Positions 31,088-39,709 of a DNA stretch of 40,516 nucleotides are shown in pieces. The DNA is from a virus. Numbering within the stretch: position 1 is the first letter of the stretch; every line of letters starts with the position of its first letter. The DNA lies in the IMG/VR virus record IMGVR_UViG_3300023284_000693, positions 1 to 40,516 of that record. One strand, given 5' to 3'. The position numbers and the translations under genes are program-made. Under the pieces are notes generated by a model. It worked only from the letters and a program-made list of their open reading frames with translations. It was not told the DNA's origin and searched no databases.

Positions 31088-31513
31088 TTAAAGGCTTGCA
31101 ATAAATTGCGGAGTGATCTCAGCACCGCTAAAAGGCAACTCCCAATATTCAAGTGATACGTTGCCGGTACTTACGCCACCGGCAGGTACAGCAATGGCTA
31201 TGAAAACGGAATCACCAGCGTCAATGCGCAATGGAGCAGTAATGTCTTTGTAGATGCCAAAACCTTCTGCCAAGGCAGCACCATTGAGTAAATCCGTTCC
31301 CAAATCGACTGAAAAGCCGACACGAATTTTCCTGATTCGCAACCTCAATACCATGGGAGCCAACAGACCTTGCGCTGCGTTAGCAATGACGGCAAACCGC
31401 TGAATCGTAATGGGCTTGTTCGCCACAAACTCAAGCAATCCCTGGTTCACGACTGCATTAAGATTCACTCCGCTTGCGCCCACAACCCGGCTTTCCCGGT
31501 TTGCTACTGACAT
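31088..31513 (-). CDS. Capsid decoration-like protein, paralogue 1, 141 aa
   Basis: Upstream member of the tandem pair; starts at ATG 31513. Same length as its paralogue and about two-thirds identical to it by eye. Beta-rich, small, encoded directly after the major capsid protein. The pair may form hetero-oligomers or decorate two different capsomer sites. No known family named. The 41-bp gap to the capsid gene has no other feature. Confidence 0.75.
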   Translation of the reverse strand: MSVANRESRVVGASGVNLNAVVNQGLLEFVANKPITIQRFAVIANAAQGLLAPMVLRLRIRKIRVGFSVDLGTDLLNGAALAEGFGIYKDITAPLRIDAGDSVFIAIAVPAGGVSTGNVSLEYWELPFSGAEITPQFIASL

Positions 31514-31554
31514 CGCTACTACTCCTAAAAAATTAGCTGGTTAAGTACATCCTA

Positions 31555-32475
31555 TTACAAGCTCAGAATATGTATTACGCGAGCATGATCCGCGTCAGTC
31601 CAAACCAACCCGGCTTCCAATGTACCAACCCAACCCGTATCACGGAATCGACCCAGGTCTTCAGGAAATCCAGTCCGCAATTCAGGCTCATCAACAATTG
31701 CCTGTACTACTGCGTCAGCTCCAAAGAAAACGGCTTCACCAAGTACACCGCCAGTGCCAAGTGAATTACTTAGTGAATCGTCGTTATTGGTTTCAACCAA
31801 CATAAAACCTTCGACATTGCGCAACTGGCCGTCCAAAAAGGGTTGCGCCGTGGTGGGAGATTGCCAGTCTTTGTACTCAGAATCATTTTTGATCCCACGA
31901 GCAGCTTTGGTGCCAAGTATCCCAATATATTTACCGTTGCGATATTTTGGTACTTTCAGGTCTCGAAGCTCATCATAAACAATGCGCAGATCTGCAATAC
32001 TCAAATTCGTATCGGCAACCGCAGCGGCAACACCAGTTGTGCTGAAAACACCGCCAGCAACAAGAGGCGTGTACTTAATAAGCGTAGCCTTAAATCCATC
32101 AGCCACCATGTCATCCATGGTGAGGCGCATTTGATCCCGCAACACTGCCTGAAACTGATTGGTGATATCATAGTAAGTGAGGTTTTCCTCAAAATCCGTC
32201 ATCGGAATTTTGAATCCCCATTCTGATACGGTAATGCTGGTCGTATCAATTAGGGGACGACCAGACGGTAGCCTGTCCAGCTCAGCAACTCGCTGTGCTT
32301 TGTCCAAAGGAAAAATTCGGGTAATCGTTATCGACGCCCCTTTACCTTTGCCGTATCCGGTTTCTGGTCTGGCGAATATTGCAAACTCAGTATCCGCAAT
32401 TGCGGCCATACGAATGTTCGCGGAAAGTGCATGATCTTTATATACGCCGGTGGGCGCATCAAGAGTCCATGTCAT
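31555..32475 (-). CDS. Major capsid protein, N4-gp56-like, 306 aa
   Basis: Matches the N4-gp56-type HK97-fold coat protein. The N-terminal arm is followed by RIFPLDKAQRVAELDRLPSGRPLIDTTSITVSEWGFKIPMTDFEENLTYYDITNQF (about 55-110), the family's strands and spine helix. Then comes a domain with DLRIVYDELRDLKVPKYRNGKYIGILG. The C-terminal part has EAVFFGADAVVQAIVDEPELRTGFPEDLGRFRDTGWVGTLEAGLVW. It builds the icosahedral head around the scaffold encoded next. Length and gene order (portal, scaffold, capsid) are standard. Confidence 0.88.
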   Translation of the reverse strand: MTWTLDAPTGVYKDHALSANIRMAAIADTEFAIFARPETGYGKGKGASITITRIFPLDKAQRVAELDRLPSGRPLIDTTSITVSEWGFKIPMTDFEENLTYYDITNQFQAVLRDQMRLTMDDMVADGFKATLIKYTPLVAGGVFSTTGVAAAVADTNLSIADLRIVYDELRDLKVPKYRNGKYIGILGTKAARGIKNDSEYKDWQSPTTAQPFLDGQLRNVEGFMLVETNNDDSLSNSLGTGGVLGEAVFFGADAVVQAIVDEPELRTGFPEDLGRFRDTGWVGTLEAGLVWTDADHARVIHILSL

Positions 32476-32498
32476 AACAATTACCCCTTAATCAAACT

Positions 32499-33323
32499 TT
32501 AAATTAAACCCATTTTGTGCTGTACGTTTTTGATCTCTTTAACTAAACTTAGGGGTTTCTTACCTGGTGCCTTGCCAGTCCTTTTCAGGGTGGGCATAGA
32601 TGCACCTTTTACGCCTACGGTCCTCGGTTTTTTCTTGCCTGGTTTCAAATTTGCAACGTTATCATCATCGTTCCCGTCGTCTTCTTCACCCTCTTCAATA
32701 CCCAACTCATTGCGCATAGTTGTAGCGACGGTTTTAAGAAATTTATCAGGATCAGCAAACATAACTTGCTGTGCATTGACCCCACGGTTTTGAATTTTTT
32801 TAACTTCCTGTGCCACGACCGCATGAAAAATTGCAGGCTTTTGCGAGAGTTCTTTATAATCGCGAGAAAACCGGTTATTAAGATCCGCCAACCCGTTTTG
32901 GGTTGCTTGTTGATTGGTGACGGCATTGGTAGTCGCAACGGTATGTTGGTTGATGTAGTCAGAAACACTACTCCCCAATTTTTTGTAAAATCCTTCCTTG
33001 TCTTCCACTGGATCGGGCAAATCTGAAAAGTCCAGTTCGGTAGGCACTGGCTTCAATGCTGCCGCTGCTGGTGCGGCTACTGATGGGGGTCTCTGTGACA
33101 ATTCCAGAATGGTATTCTGCAGAAAGGTCCGTTCCTCCTTGTGGGAAGTTTCAAGACCGTCCAATTGCTCCTGCAAACCTACAATGGCGGGATCAAGATC
33201 ATCATCAATATCACCCACCAAATCCATGTTGGGATCGTCCATATCAGGATCACCCAATGTCAGTGGAATTGTGCCTAATGCCATTTCTTCTGCTGTCGCT
33301 ACCTTACCCATTGTCGTCTCCAT
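32499..33323 (-). CDS. Scaffolding protein, 274 aa
   Basis: Highly charged. Acidic N-terminus (GDPDMDDPNMDLVGDIDDDLDP), a coiled-coil middle (LQEQLDGLETSHKEERTFLQNTILELSQ), a helical region (SSVSDYINQHTVATTNAVTNQQATQNGLADLNNRFSRDYKEL), an EEGEEDDGNDDDN patch and a basic C-terminus (KKPRTVGVKGASMPTLKRTGKAPGKKPL). This build is typical of phage scaffolds, which bind the capsid protein via the basic end. Located between portal and coat genes. Start ATG 33323 lies behind TTTTAACCGAGATGGAGAC. Confidence 0.75.
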   Translation of the reverse strand: METTMGKVATAEEMALGTIPLTLGDPDMDDPNMDLVGDIDDDLDPAIVGLQEQLDGLETSHKEERTFLQNTILELSQRPPSVAAPAAAALKPVPTELDFSDLPDPVEDKEGFYKKLGSSVSDYINQHTVATTNAVTNQQATQNGLADLNNRFSRDYKELSQKPAIFHAVVAQEVKKIQNRGVNAQQVMFADPDKFLKTVATTMRNELGIEEGEEDDGNDDDNVANLKPGKKKPRTVGVKGASMPTLKRTGKAPGKKPLSLVKEIKNVQHKMGLI

Positions 33324-33369
33324 CTCGGTTAAAATTGAACTTCATTTCCAGGCACCATAAGCCACCAGG

Positions 33370-33615
33370 CTATAAACTGTCAACTGGTTTTGCTTCAGCC
33401 TGCCTGGCTACTCGCTTGTTCTGCCGCTTCAGCCTCCATACGACCTGCCGTTGCGCATAGATCTCATACCACTTTTGCATAGCCATTTCAGGGGTGAACT
33501 TCCCGCCAGTTATGGCGTGTAGAACTTTTACGATAGTTTCTTCTTCGGCTTCCTTCAGATCATCCCCGATGATTTCCAGTGCTTTCAGTGCCAGAGGGTT
33601 TGCGGGCTTTCTCAT
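33370..33615 (-). CDS. Small helical protein, 81 aa, unknown
   Basis: Lies between portal and scaffold, start overlapping the portal stop. Helical with two acidic/basic blocks (LKEAEEETIVKVLHAITGG; a basic tail with VVWRLKRQNKRVARQAEAK). May be a head-assembly accessory. No family recognised. Confidence 0.6.
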   Translation of the reverse strand: MRKPANPLALKALEIIGDDLKEAEEETIVKVLHAITGGKFTPEMAMQKWYEIYAQRQVVWRLKRQNKRVARQAEAKPVDSL

Positions 33616-35444
33616 TAGACTAAATCCTGATTGGGGCCTTGACCCGGTTGTCCACCCTGGGCTTGAGCGTTACGTTGCTGGGTGAGTTGCTGGACCATTC
33701 GTTCGCGCTCATCCAGTACAAAATCGTCTTTGTCAATGTTGAACAAAGCGAAAAGCTGGTCAACGACCTTCTTCGGTGACAGCTCGGAAAATAGCTGTTG
33801 TGCCAGTGCTTCATTCTGGCCGATGACACCCAATGCGGACATCAAATTCTGTAGTCGTTGCTGTCTGTCCACGATGCCTGAAATGCCACGAACCTGTATG
33901 ACAAAACCGGAATCAATGAACTCTTCCCGACGCTCATTAAACATCTGGGCCACTTCTACCCCAATGACGTCGGCGATGTCCATAAAGTCCATGTGTTGCA
34001 GCGCAGTTTTCCAGACGCGATCAAGGAGCTGTTCAATCAGCCTGCTCTCAATTGTGCGTGCCATGGATCGAATAATGGCCGAACCTGATTGGGCGACCGC
34101 AGAAATTTCCGTTGCGGTTGTTCGACCATTCGGCGCGAGTTGTCCCAGTGCAATCTCGGATAATTTTGCGCCCTCTTTCAATTCTTCTTTCAATGCATTC
34201 CAGACCCGGAACGCTTCAGCGGGGAGTGTTCCCAAATCAATCTCGGCGATGAATCTTTGCAGCCCGTCAACCTCTTCCGAAGTGACAAAAAGTTTGTTCG
34301 GGCTGACGCCTTCCTCGATCTGTGTCGGGTCTTCCAACATATCAGGATTGACGATAAAAGCTTTCATTGTCGAGGTGTATGTACCATCCAGAATCAGGTT
34401 CGTTAATTCGATAAAAGCATCGGCAACATCCCGCCAGTCCTCCATGTAGGTACGACCATAGATCGATAGTGGGACCGAGATCATTGGTGTAAAAATGATC
34501 CAGTCCCGTTTGTGGTCAAAGGGGTTTTCTTCGGGGCCACGAATGATGTGTTTATGATTGGCCACAACCACCAGGGCATTTTGCGCAATTACCTCCCCGT
34601 CTGCCATGATAATTGTACATAGCCATTCTTCGATAGTAATCGGAGTACGCCCACTGCCTTCGGTCTCCGGTGACCCGATGCCGGACGAATCCCGTCGATT
34701 ATCTCTTACGTCTTTGTCCTCCTCGGCAATCAATTCCATGATGGCATCAATATCATAAATCATATCACCATCTTCATTTGCTTCTCTGGCAATATTCAGC
34801 AATTCGTATTTATCAATTTCATATTTACGACGGCGATAAAGTCCACGGCCTTTTGAGTCCAACCAGACTTCACGGGGATCAACGGTGGAAACTCGCGGCC
34901 ATCCGTTCGGCGCATTTAAATCCTCCTCCCATGTCACTGAAGCACAGCAAGCCATGAGCGCGCCAAGCTTCATTTGGTCTTCAAACACAGAAGAGAAATC
35001 AACCACTTGTGCATCCGGCGTGCGAGCGCAACGGGACAGTAAAACTTTCAGGGTTTTGGTGATGTGGACGGTGAGTGCACCAGGTTTTCCCGAAGCGTCA
35101 GTGACAGTGAACCACTCGGCTGTGCGATCCATTGCTTCGCGCATGGCAGCGGCCCATCGATCAACAATAGTGGGAACCTCTGGCATAACATGCCTGCTTT
35201 GCCATTTCGCTTTGCCACTATGATCATATCGTCCCCAGTAGCGATCCCAGTTCCCTCTCCATATATCATCGCGGGGATTCTCGCCACCCTTTCTCGCTGT
35301 TTCGCCCTCATTGGCATATCCGGCCAAAACGTTGATCACGTCTTGCTCGGTGAATTGTGATTCTTCTTCGTCAAGCTCCACTTCGTTCAGATCCATTTCC
35401 AGATCGGGATTGTGAACCGGCAAATGTTCAGGGTGTCTAGCCAT
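33615..35444 (-). CDS. Portal protein, 609 aa
   Basis: Length and position right after the terminase genes fit a portal. N-terminal acidic stretch, then WRGNWDRYWGRYDHSGKAKWQSRHVMPEVPTIVDRWAAAMREAM, where tryptophans and a helical pattern match podoviral portals. The middle has RVSTVDPREVWLDSKGRGLYRRRKYEI and DAFIELTNLILDGTYTSTMKAFIVNPD. The C-terminal half is helical with GQLAPNGRTTATEISAVAQSGSAIIRSMARTIESRLIEQLLDRVW, the clip/wing helices of portals. Forms the dodecameric ring at one vertex. Assigned by pattern and context, not a named family. Confidence 0.75.
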   Translation of the reverse strand: MARHPEHLPVHNPDLEMDLNEVELDEEESQFTEQDVINVLAGYANEGETARKGGENPRDDIWRGNWDRYWGRYDHSGKAKWQSRHVMPEVPTIVDRWAAAMREAMDRTAEWFTVTDASGKPGALTVHITKTLKVLLSRCARTPDAQVVDFSSVFEDQMKLGALMACCASVTWEEDLNAPNGWPRVSTVDPREVWLDSKGRGLYRRRKYEIDKYELLNIAREANEDGDMIYDIDAIMELIAEEDKDVRDNRRDSSGIGSPETEGSGRTPITIEEWLCTIIMADGEVIAQNALVVVANHKHIIRGPEENPFDHKRDWIIFTPMISVPLSIYGRTYMEDWRDVADAFIELTNLILDGTYTSTMKAFIVNPDMLEDPTQIEEGVSPNKLFVTSEEVDGLQRFIAEIDLGTLPAEAFRVWNALKEELKEGAKLSEIALGQLAPNGRTTATEISAVAQSGSAIIRSMARTIESRLIEQLLDRVWKTALQHMDFMDIADVIGVEVAQMFNERREEFIDSGFVIQVRGISGIVDRQQRLQNLMSALGVIGQNEALAQQLFSELSPKKVVDQLFALFNIDKDDFVLDERERMVQQLTQQRNAQAQGGQPGQGPNQDLV

Positions 35445-35448
35445 ATTG

Positions 35449-35793
35449 TTATACCAGTGTGGACATGCCCAATGTGAAGGCTATCAGGGTGGCACCATCA
35501 CCGCCTATGGTACGCGGTCGAAAATATCGCGGGTTTTCCCAGACGTAAAACATTCCCAGCGTGCCAATAGGATCTACCCCATTAGAGGTGAGTGGAACCC
35601 ACGTAGAGTTATCCATTGAGCCCTCCAATACGAAAGTCCCGACAGCACCCACTACACCCATAATTTGAAGCGTTTTATCAGGGTATTTACCGAGATCGGA
35701 CACAACACCATCATCATCAGCTTGCAAAAAGCCCCAAAAAACTGTCTGGTACTTATTGTTATTATCGGTAGTCATAGCCGCTATTGTAGTCAT
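35449..35793 (-). CDS. Small head or decoration-like protein, 114 aa
   Basis: ATG 35793 is chosen because GAGGTG sits seven bases upstream; a GTG at 35802 is within that site. The core VFWGFLQADDDGVVSD...TLQIMGVVGAVGTFVLEGSMDNSTWVPLTSNG and RYFRPRTIGGDGATLIAFTLGMS is a compact beta domain typical of phage decoration proteins. It sits between terminase and portal genes, an unusual spot for a decoration protein. No firm family. Confidence 0.65.
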   Translation of the reverse strand: MTTIAAMTTDNNNKYQTVFWGFLQADDDGVVSDLGKYPDKTLQIMGVVGAVGTFVLEGSMDNSTWVPLTSNGVDPIGTLGMFYVWENPRYFRPRTIGGDGATLIAFTLGMSTLV

Positions 35794-35820
35794 GGGTTTC
35801 ACCTCATAAAATTCGTTCTG

Positions 35821-37347
35821 TCACTCTTTGTGGTAACGGCCGCTATTATAGCCATCAGTTTTACCTGTCAATCTGCGAGCTTCTTTGGGAACCAGTATAT
35901 CCTTTCGCTGCATTCCCATTGATGTTCCGGGGTGCGGTGCCCGGTTGAAATAGCCACTATTGCGCGCCAGTTTGGCCTTTTTCTTTTTCTTTAGCAACTG
36001 TCCCAGTGGAAATAGCCTGGCAGCACCATACCCCATGCAGTCACCGGGATGTGAATGCTCATCTTTGACGATGGCCCCCACCACACCAGCTCGCGTTTTG
36101 TGGTGGTGCCATCCACCCCGCAAGGCGAACCATACCTCTTTTGCATACCGTCTATCAACCTGAACCACGCCAACACCGTTAATCGTCCGGCTCAAAACGC
36201 CTTTCAGCGGGTCCACCCTGGCCGATATGCTCTGTACACCCTGGGTCCATCTACCCCCCAATTCCTTCTTGATTACCCTCACCGCGTCATTGTTGGAATT
36301 GGACTGTTCCGGGCTTCTGAGATTCGGGTCTCCAACATGCTCATAGGTAAACCCTGCGAAACGGGTCGCCAATCTGGGTTGTATGATATTCTCAATCAAT
36401 TGGTACATGCCGATTCCCTGGCCCACATGAGATTCGAGGATCAACCAGAAACCAACCGGTGTGAGTTGAGTGATAAGACAAGTCGGATTCAACCCGCCAT
36501 CATACAACAGCAAAAGCGGGTAGCCCTTGATGGGTTCAATGCCACTGGTCAGATGCAAGTCATCATCCCATTCACCGGTAACCGGTTTGCCCACTTGTTG
36601 AAAACCCGTCTTGCCTTTTACGAATCGTTTAATCAGATCAGGGCGCGACTTCCAGTTACGTTCCATGGATTCGTAATAGCCGGGGGGAAGGTTCGCGAGG
36701 TTTTCAGGCTCGCGGGTCTGGAAGGATTTAAAACCACCGACCTGTGCGGGCAATAGTTTTGCACCGGTTGGTTCAGTACCTGGATCGACAAACAGTTTGT
36801 AAGTCCAGTGGGATTCGTCCGGGTTGTTTTGTGCCAGTTTGCACGAATACCAGTTCATCCCCTTTTGCCGAAGCTGGGCAAGGATGGTGGTAAAAATAAA
36901 TTCAGGAATGCCGGACGAGGATCCCGCCGCTGCACTCGGCTCATCGATCAGTGCAAACGCCAGTGGCATGGAAGCGATCTTGGTCGCATCCTCTTCACCA
37001 TCAACACCGAGCCAATAAATTTTCCCTTTGAGTCCGGTACGTTTTGTGTTCCACACCCAGAGCTTATCACCGGAATGCCAGTCCCCAAAAACACCATCAG
37101 GAAACCAAAACAAAAATTCTTCAAGTGTAGTCCTCTTTAAATTTTCCCATGTGTCACGAATGCAAATGCCGGTCGCTCCGGGATTGTGTTTAGTATAGTA
37201 AAAAGCGGCCCATGCCAGTCCCGCTGATTTTCCTTCCCCCTTTCGCGACTGGAACAGATCCGCTTCTGCGTGTGACTCAATAAATCCCTTCTGGGTGAAA
37301 TTGGCAATGAACTCAATTTTCTTCGCTTCACCAGAATCAATTGTCAT
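35821..37347 (-). CDS. terL: Large terminase subunit, 508 aa
   Basis: DNA-packaging motor. The ATPase has Walker A SRKGEGKS (34-41) and Walker B FALIDEP (131-137). A coupling-type LAQNNPDESHW (171-181) follows. The C-terminal nuclease begins at LLLLYDGG with Asp283, and includes a later FEHVGDPN-like stretch (TYEHVGDPNLR) and HPGDCMGYGAARLF near the end. It cuts concatemeric DNA and pumps it through the portal. Lies just downstream of the small-subunit gene, overlapping it by 4 bp, which supports the pairing. Confidence 0.9.
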   Translation of the reverse strand: MTIDSGEAKKIEFIANFTQKGFIESHAEADLFQSRKGEGKSAGLAWAAFYYTKHNPGATGICIRDTWENLKRTTLEEFLFWFPDGVFGDWHSGDKLWVWNTKRTGLKGKIYWLGVDGEEDATKIASMPLAFALIDEPSAAAGSSSGIPEFIFTTILAQLRQKGMNWYSCKLAQNNPDESHWTYKLFVDPGTEPTGAKLLPAQVGGFKSFQTREPENLANLPPGYYESMERNWKSRPDLIKRFVKGKTGFQQVGKPVTGEWDDDLHLTSGIEPIKGYPLLLLYDGGLNPTCLITQLTPVGFWLILESHVGQGIGMYQLIENIIQPRLATRFAGFTYEHVGDPNLRSPEQSNSNNDAVRVIKKELGGRWTQGVQSISARVDPLKGVLSRTINGVGVVQVDRRYAKEVWFALRGGWHHHKTRAGVVGAIVKDEHSHPGDCMGYGAARLFPLGQLLKKKKKAKLARNSGYFNRAPHPGTSMGMQRKDILVPKEARRLTGKTDGYNSGRYHKE

Positions 37348-37859
37348 AGCAAGTCCCCGTTCTCAATGAGAGGAATCTCATTATCCTCAACGTATTCAAT
37401 CAATTTTTCTTCGGGTTCTGCCGTTGCCTCAATGGTATAAACACCACTGGGTTCCTGGTTGAGTTGCAGATTGGTGTTGATGATAATTGATCCAGTGCCG
37501 GACCCACCCGCATCCTTCGATGGCGTATGCAACAGTTTGGCCATACCCCAGATCGCCTGTCCGGCTTTAATGCGTGAGTTGTCAGTGGATTGTGTGTCGT
37601 TGTTGATGGCTTGCATTGATTTGAGAACATCCATGGATGCTTTTTTTGCGGCGATGACAAATTCAGATCCGTCATCGTTCAACAGCCGCTGAACTTCAAG
37701 GACTGCACTCTGGAAGGCGCGATGTGATTTGATTTCTTTGAGTTGGTGCAGTTTGAGATCGTAGCGCGTACACAGTTGGTCGTCCTTGAAAAATGCACAC
37801 GCTACGTCAAATGCCAATTCTTCTACTTCTTTTGAATCCATCTCGATCATTACTGCCAC
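37344..37859 (-). CDS. terS: Small terminase subunit-like protein, 171 aa
   Basis: Gene immediately upstream of terL (4-bp overlap). The N-terminal helical region (SKEVEELAFDVACAFFKDDQLCTRYDLKLHQLKEIKSHRAFQSAVLEVQRLL) has the HTH-like layout of DNA-recognising small terminases. The middle helix (DSRIKAGQAIWGMAKLLH) could oligomerise, and the acidic C-terminus (EPEEKLIEYVEDNEIPL) could contact the large subunit. Assigned by size, position and fold pattern. Confidence 0.75.
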   Translation of the reverse strand: MAVMIEMDSKEVEELAFDVACAFFKDDQLCTRYDLKLHQLKEIKSHRAFQSAVLEVQRLLNDDGSEFVIAAKKASMDVLKSMQAINNDTQSTDNSRIKAGQAIWGMAKLLHTPSKDAGGSGTGSIIINTNLQLNQEPSGVYTIEATAEPEEKLIEYVEDNEIPLIENGDLL

Positions 37860-37910
37860 CCTGTCCCGGTTCGTCGATACCAGGAGGGTACATTAACCGT
37901 TGGGGGATGG

Positions 37911-38513
37911 CTAGTCCCCGCTCCCCTCATCCGTGAAGTTCAAATCAATGGGCCTGCCCACTGGTGGGTTGGCTACTGGTGTGTTGTTATTCATTTTCTC
38001 ACCCCCACCAGTTACCTTCGACAGGTCCGGGTCGATATATGCTGCCGGATTTGCATGTTCCATGTATAGCGCGCACAACACGCGATCCACCTCTGCCCTG
38101 CTAATTTTTTGATTTATTTTTCTGTCCGACATATACAACCAGATGTTATCACCTTCCCAGTCATTCACTGTCATCAGTCCAAAACTGATTGAATCTCTAA
38201 AACCATTGTTCAGATCATCAATATATTTGTCATATTCCTTTCCCTGCAATGGTGGCGCAATTTCCGGCTCCATGTCCTGATCTCTGAAAGGTTCTTCGTC
38301 CATCACGGGAACATCAGTCCATGGTGACCAATTAACGATGGGATCGGTTCCATCTGCATGAGGGGTGTATACACGCGAACGTGTTTGCAATTTCACCACG
38401 TGGCAGTGAATCCCCGCGCCCACATGAAAAGCATTATGGTAATCTGACTCCGCAGAATCGTCAGTAGCCAGTGCTGCGACTTTCAGTAATCTAGTTTCCA
38501 TCATAAATATCAT
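37911..38513 (-). CDS. Unknown late protein, 200 aa
   Basis: Several ATG codons (38513, 38504, 38501) lie at the start; the first is given. Mixed sequence with HNAFHVGAGIHCHVVKLQTRSRVYTPHADGTDP near the N-terminus, an acidic stretch (DQDMEPEIAPPLQGKEYDKYIDD), and a tail with GGGEKMNNN. Overlaps the 201-aa gene's end. No family recognised; precedes the packaging genes. Confidence 0.55.
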   Translation of the reverse strand: MIFMMETRLLKVAALATDDSAESDYHNAFHVGAGIHCHVVKLQTRSRVYTPHADGTDPIVNWSPWTDVPVMDEEPFRDQDMEPEIAPPLQGKEYDKYIDDLNNGFRDSISFGLMTVNDWEGDNIWLYMSDRKINQKISRAEVDRVLCALYMEHANPAAYIDPDLSKVTGGGEKMNNNTPVANPPVGRPIDLNFTDEGSGD

Positions 38514-39096
38514 CCTCGTTTGTTTCAGAAAAGTGAACCTTGTTTCGATCCCGCCCCGGTGAGTAAATCTGTTGTACCGTTTTTATGGGTGGCATCTCGA
38601 CAAGAATTGTTTCAATGGCATAAATCAGTTCATGACACTGGTGCGTATGATAGCGCATGTAATTCGCCAACCTCTCTTCGGCATTACCGGTTGCTGCTCT
38701 TTTGGCGTTAAGATCGGCATACAGACCATTGGCTATTCGTTCGGCTTTTATCCCGGCTCTTTTGCGCACTCCCTTCAGCTGCTGTTCCAATTCAGCCGTT
38801 TGTGCAAAACACGCATCCACCTCTTTGTCCCAATGCACTATCGCCTGCTCAATCCGCTCAAGAATGCGAACGGACCAGACAATGCGACGCAACACCAGAT
38901 CCCGCAGCAACGATACACCATTTCCGTTGTCCGCGTCACGCCGCAATTGCATATACAACTTCTGACAATGCGCGGCCAACTTCTTATCTTCAATCGTGCC
39001 AAGCCAGTGGGGGGAAAAAGAAGCGGGGGCGTCCACCAACATATCACGCCAGTTGAGTGCAGTTTTCCATTCGAACGTCTGTTTTTTAAAGGTCAT
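38491..39096 (-). CDS. Unknown helical late protein, 201 aa
   Basis: Almost entirely helical and rich in Ala, Arg and Glu (DLVLRRIVWSVRILERIEQAIVHWDKEVDACFAQTAELEQQLKGVRKRAGIKAERIA), with conserved-looking His/Cys (HTHQCHEL) near the C-terminus. No membrane segment. First unknown after the RyR gene and before packaging; possible DNA-binding or assembly role. Overlaps the following gene by 23 bp. Confidence 0.6.
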   Translation of the reverse strand: MTFKKQTFEWKTALNWRDMLVDAPASFSPHWLGTIEDKKLAAHCQKLYMQLRRDADNGNGVSLLRDLVLRRIVWSVRILERIEQAIVHWDKEVDACFAQTAELEQQLKGVRKRAGIKAERIANGLYADLNAKRAATGNAEERLANYMRYHTHQCHELIYAIETILVEMPPIKTVQQIYSPGRDRNKVHFSETNEDDIYDGN

Positions 39097-39140
39097 TCGT
39101 CTTTAACCACCACATTCCTGATATTCCATGATAAGCATAA

Positions 39141-39707
39141 TCATTTTTTTGTTTCCCCGGTTGTTGGCTGCAACCCCGTCAATCCCAAATCCTCAACCTC
39201 CATAAGTTTACGAAGTGCCACTTTGTCAAACTCGTCTATCCCAGAGCAATCAAGCTCGTCCATGCCGTTGCCGTTCAAAACATTTGCTGCGATACAGTGA
39301 CTATAGTTTCTCGCTATGTCCGCGACGGCGCACATAAACCCCCGATTGAATTTAAGATCGTTTTTAGCTGCTACGCAACTGTGAACTACCTGCCGGAACA
39401 AAAAATCCTTGGCCTGTTGTTCCCGTGCAAGAAAGACAAAAGGGATCATGCAGGGATGGGTTTTGGCTTCGGGATCTCTGACCTCACCCCACCTCCAGCC
39501 GTCATTGCGTTTTTCTGCAAGCCAATTATCGTGGCTTGCTCCGGGCCCCGCTTCGGGATTTCCCAGATAGAACCTGACGCAATCCATAGCACTGTCCTTT
39601 TGCCACTGTGGTGCATTTTCCCAGCTGGGTTGGGTCATATCCCCAAAGGCCAAACATAATGCGGCGTTAATTTCATGAGCTACTTTTGCAATTTGATCAA
39701 TATCCAC
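39141..39707 (-). CDS. RyR-domain protein, 188 aa
   Basis: The N-terminal half (1-115) is a complete RyR-type domain: IAKVAHEINAALCLAFGDMTQPSWENAPQWQKDSAMDCVRFYLGNPEAGPGASHDNWLAEKRNDGWRWGEVRDPEAKTHPCMIPFVFLAREQQAKDFLFRQVVHSCV. Phage and bacterial RyR-domain proteins share this pattern; the domain is named after the ryanodine receptor, and its phage role is not settled (a ligand or nucleotide sensor has been proposed). The last 70 residues are helical. GTG start at 39707, two bases after the upstream stop; head of the late cluster. Confidence 0.85.
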   Translation of the reverse strand: MDIDQIAKVAHEINAALCLAFGDMTQPSWENAPQWQKDSAMDCVRFYLGNPEAGPGASHDNWLAEKRNDGWRWGEVRDPEAKTHPCMIPFVFLAREQQAKDFLFRQVVHSCVAAKNDLKFNRGFMCAVADIARNYSHCIAANVLNGNGMDELDCSGIDEFDKVALRKLMEVEDLGLTGLQPTTGETKK

Positions 39708-39709
39708 TG

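Noticed and set aside
33682-34449. Long + strand Ser-rich frame opposite the portal
   Set aside because: Ser/Cys-rich composition typical of an antisense shadow of a real gene.
36055-36756. Long + strand frame opposite the terminase gene
   Set aside because: It is a shadow of terL, whose motifs and codon use are unambiguous; no ribosome site or known domain.
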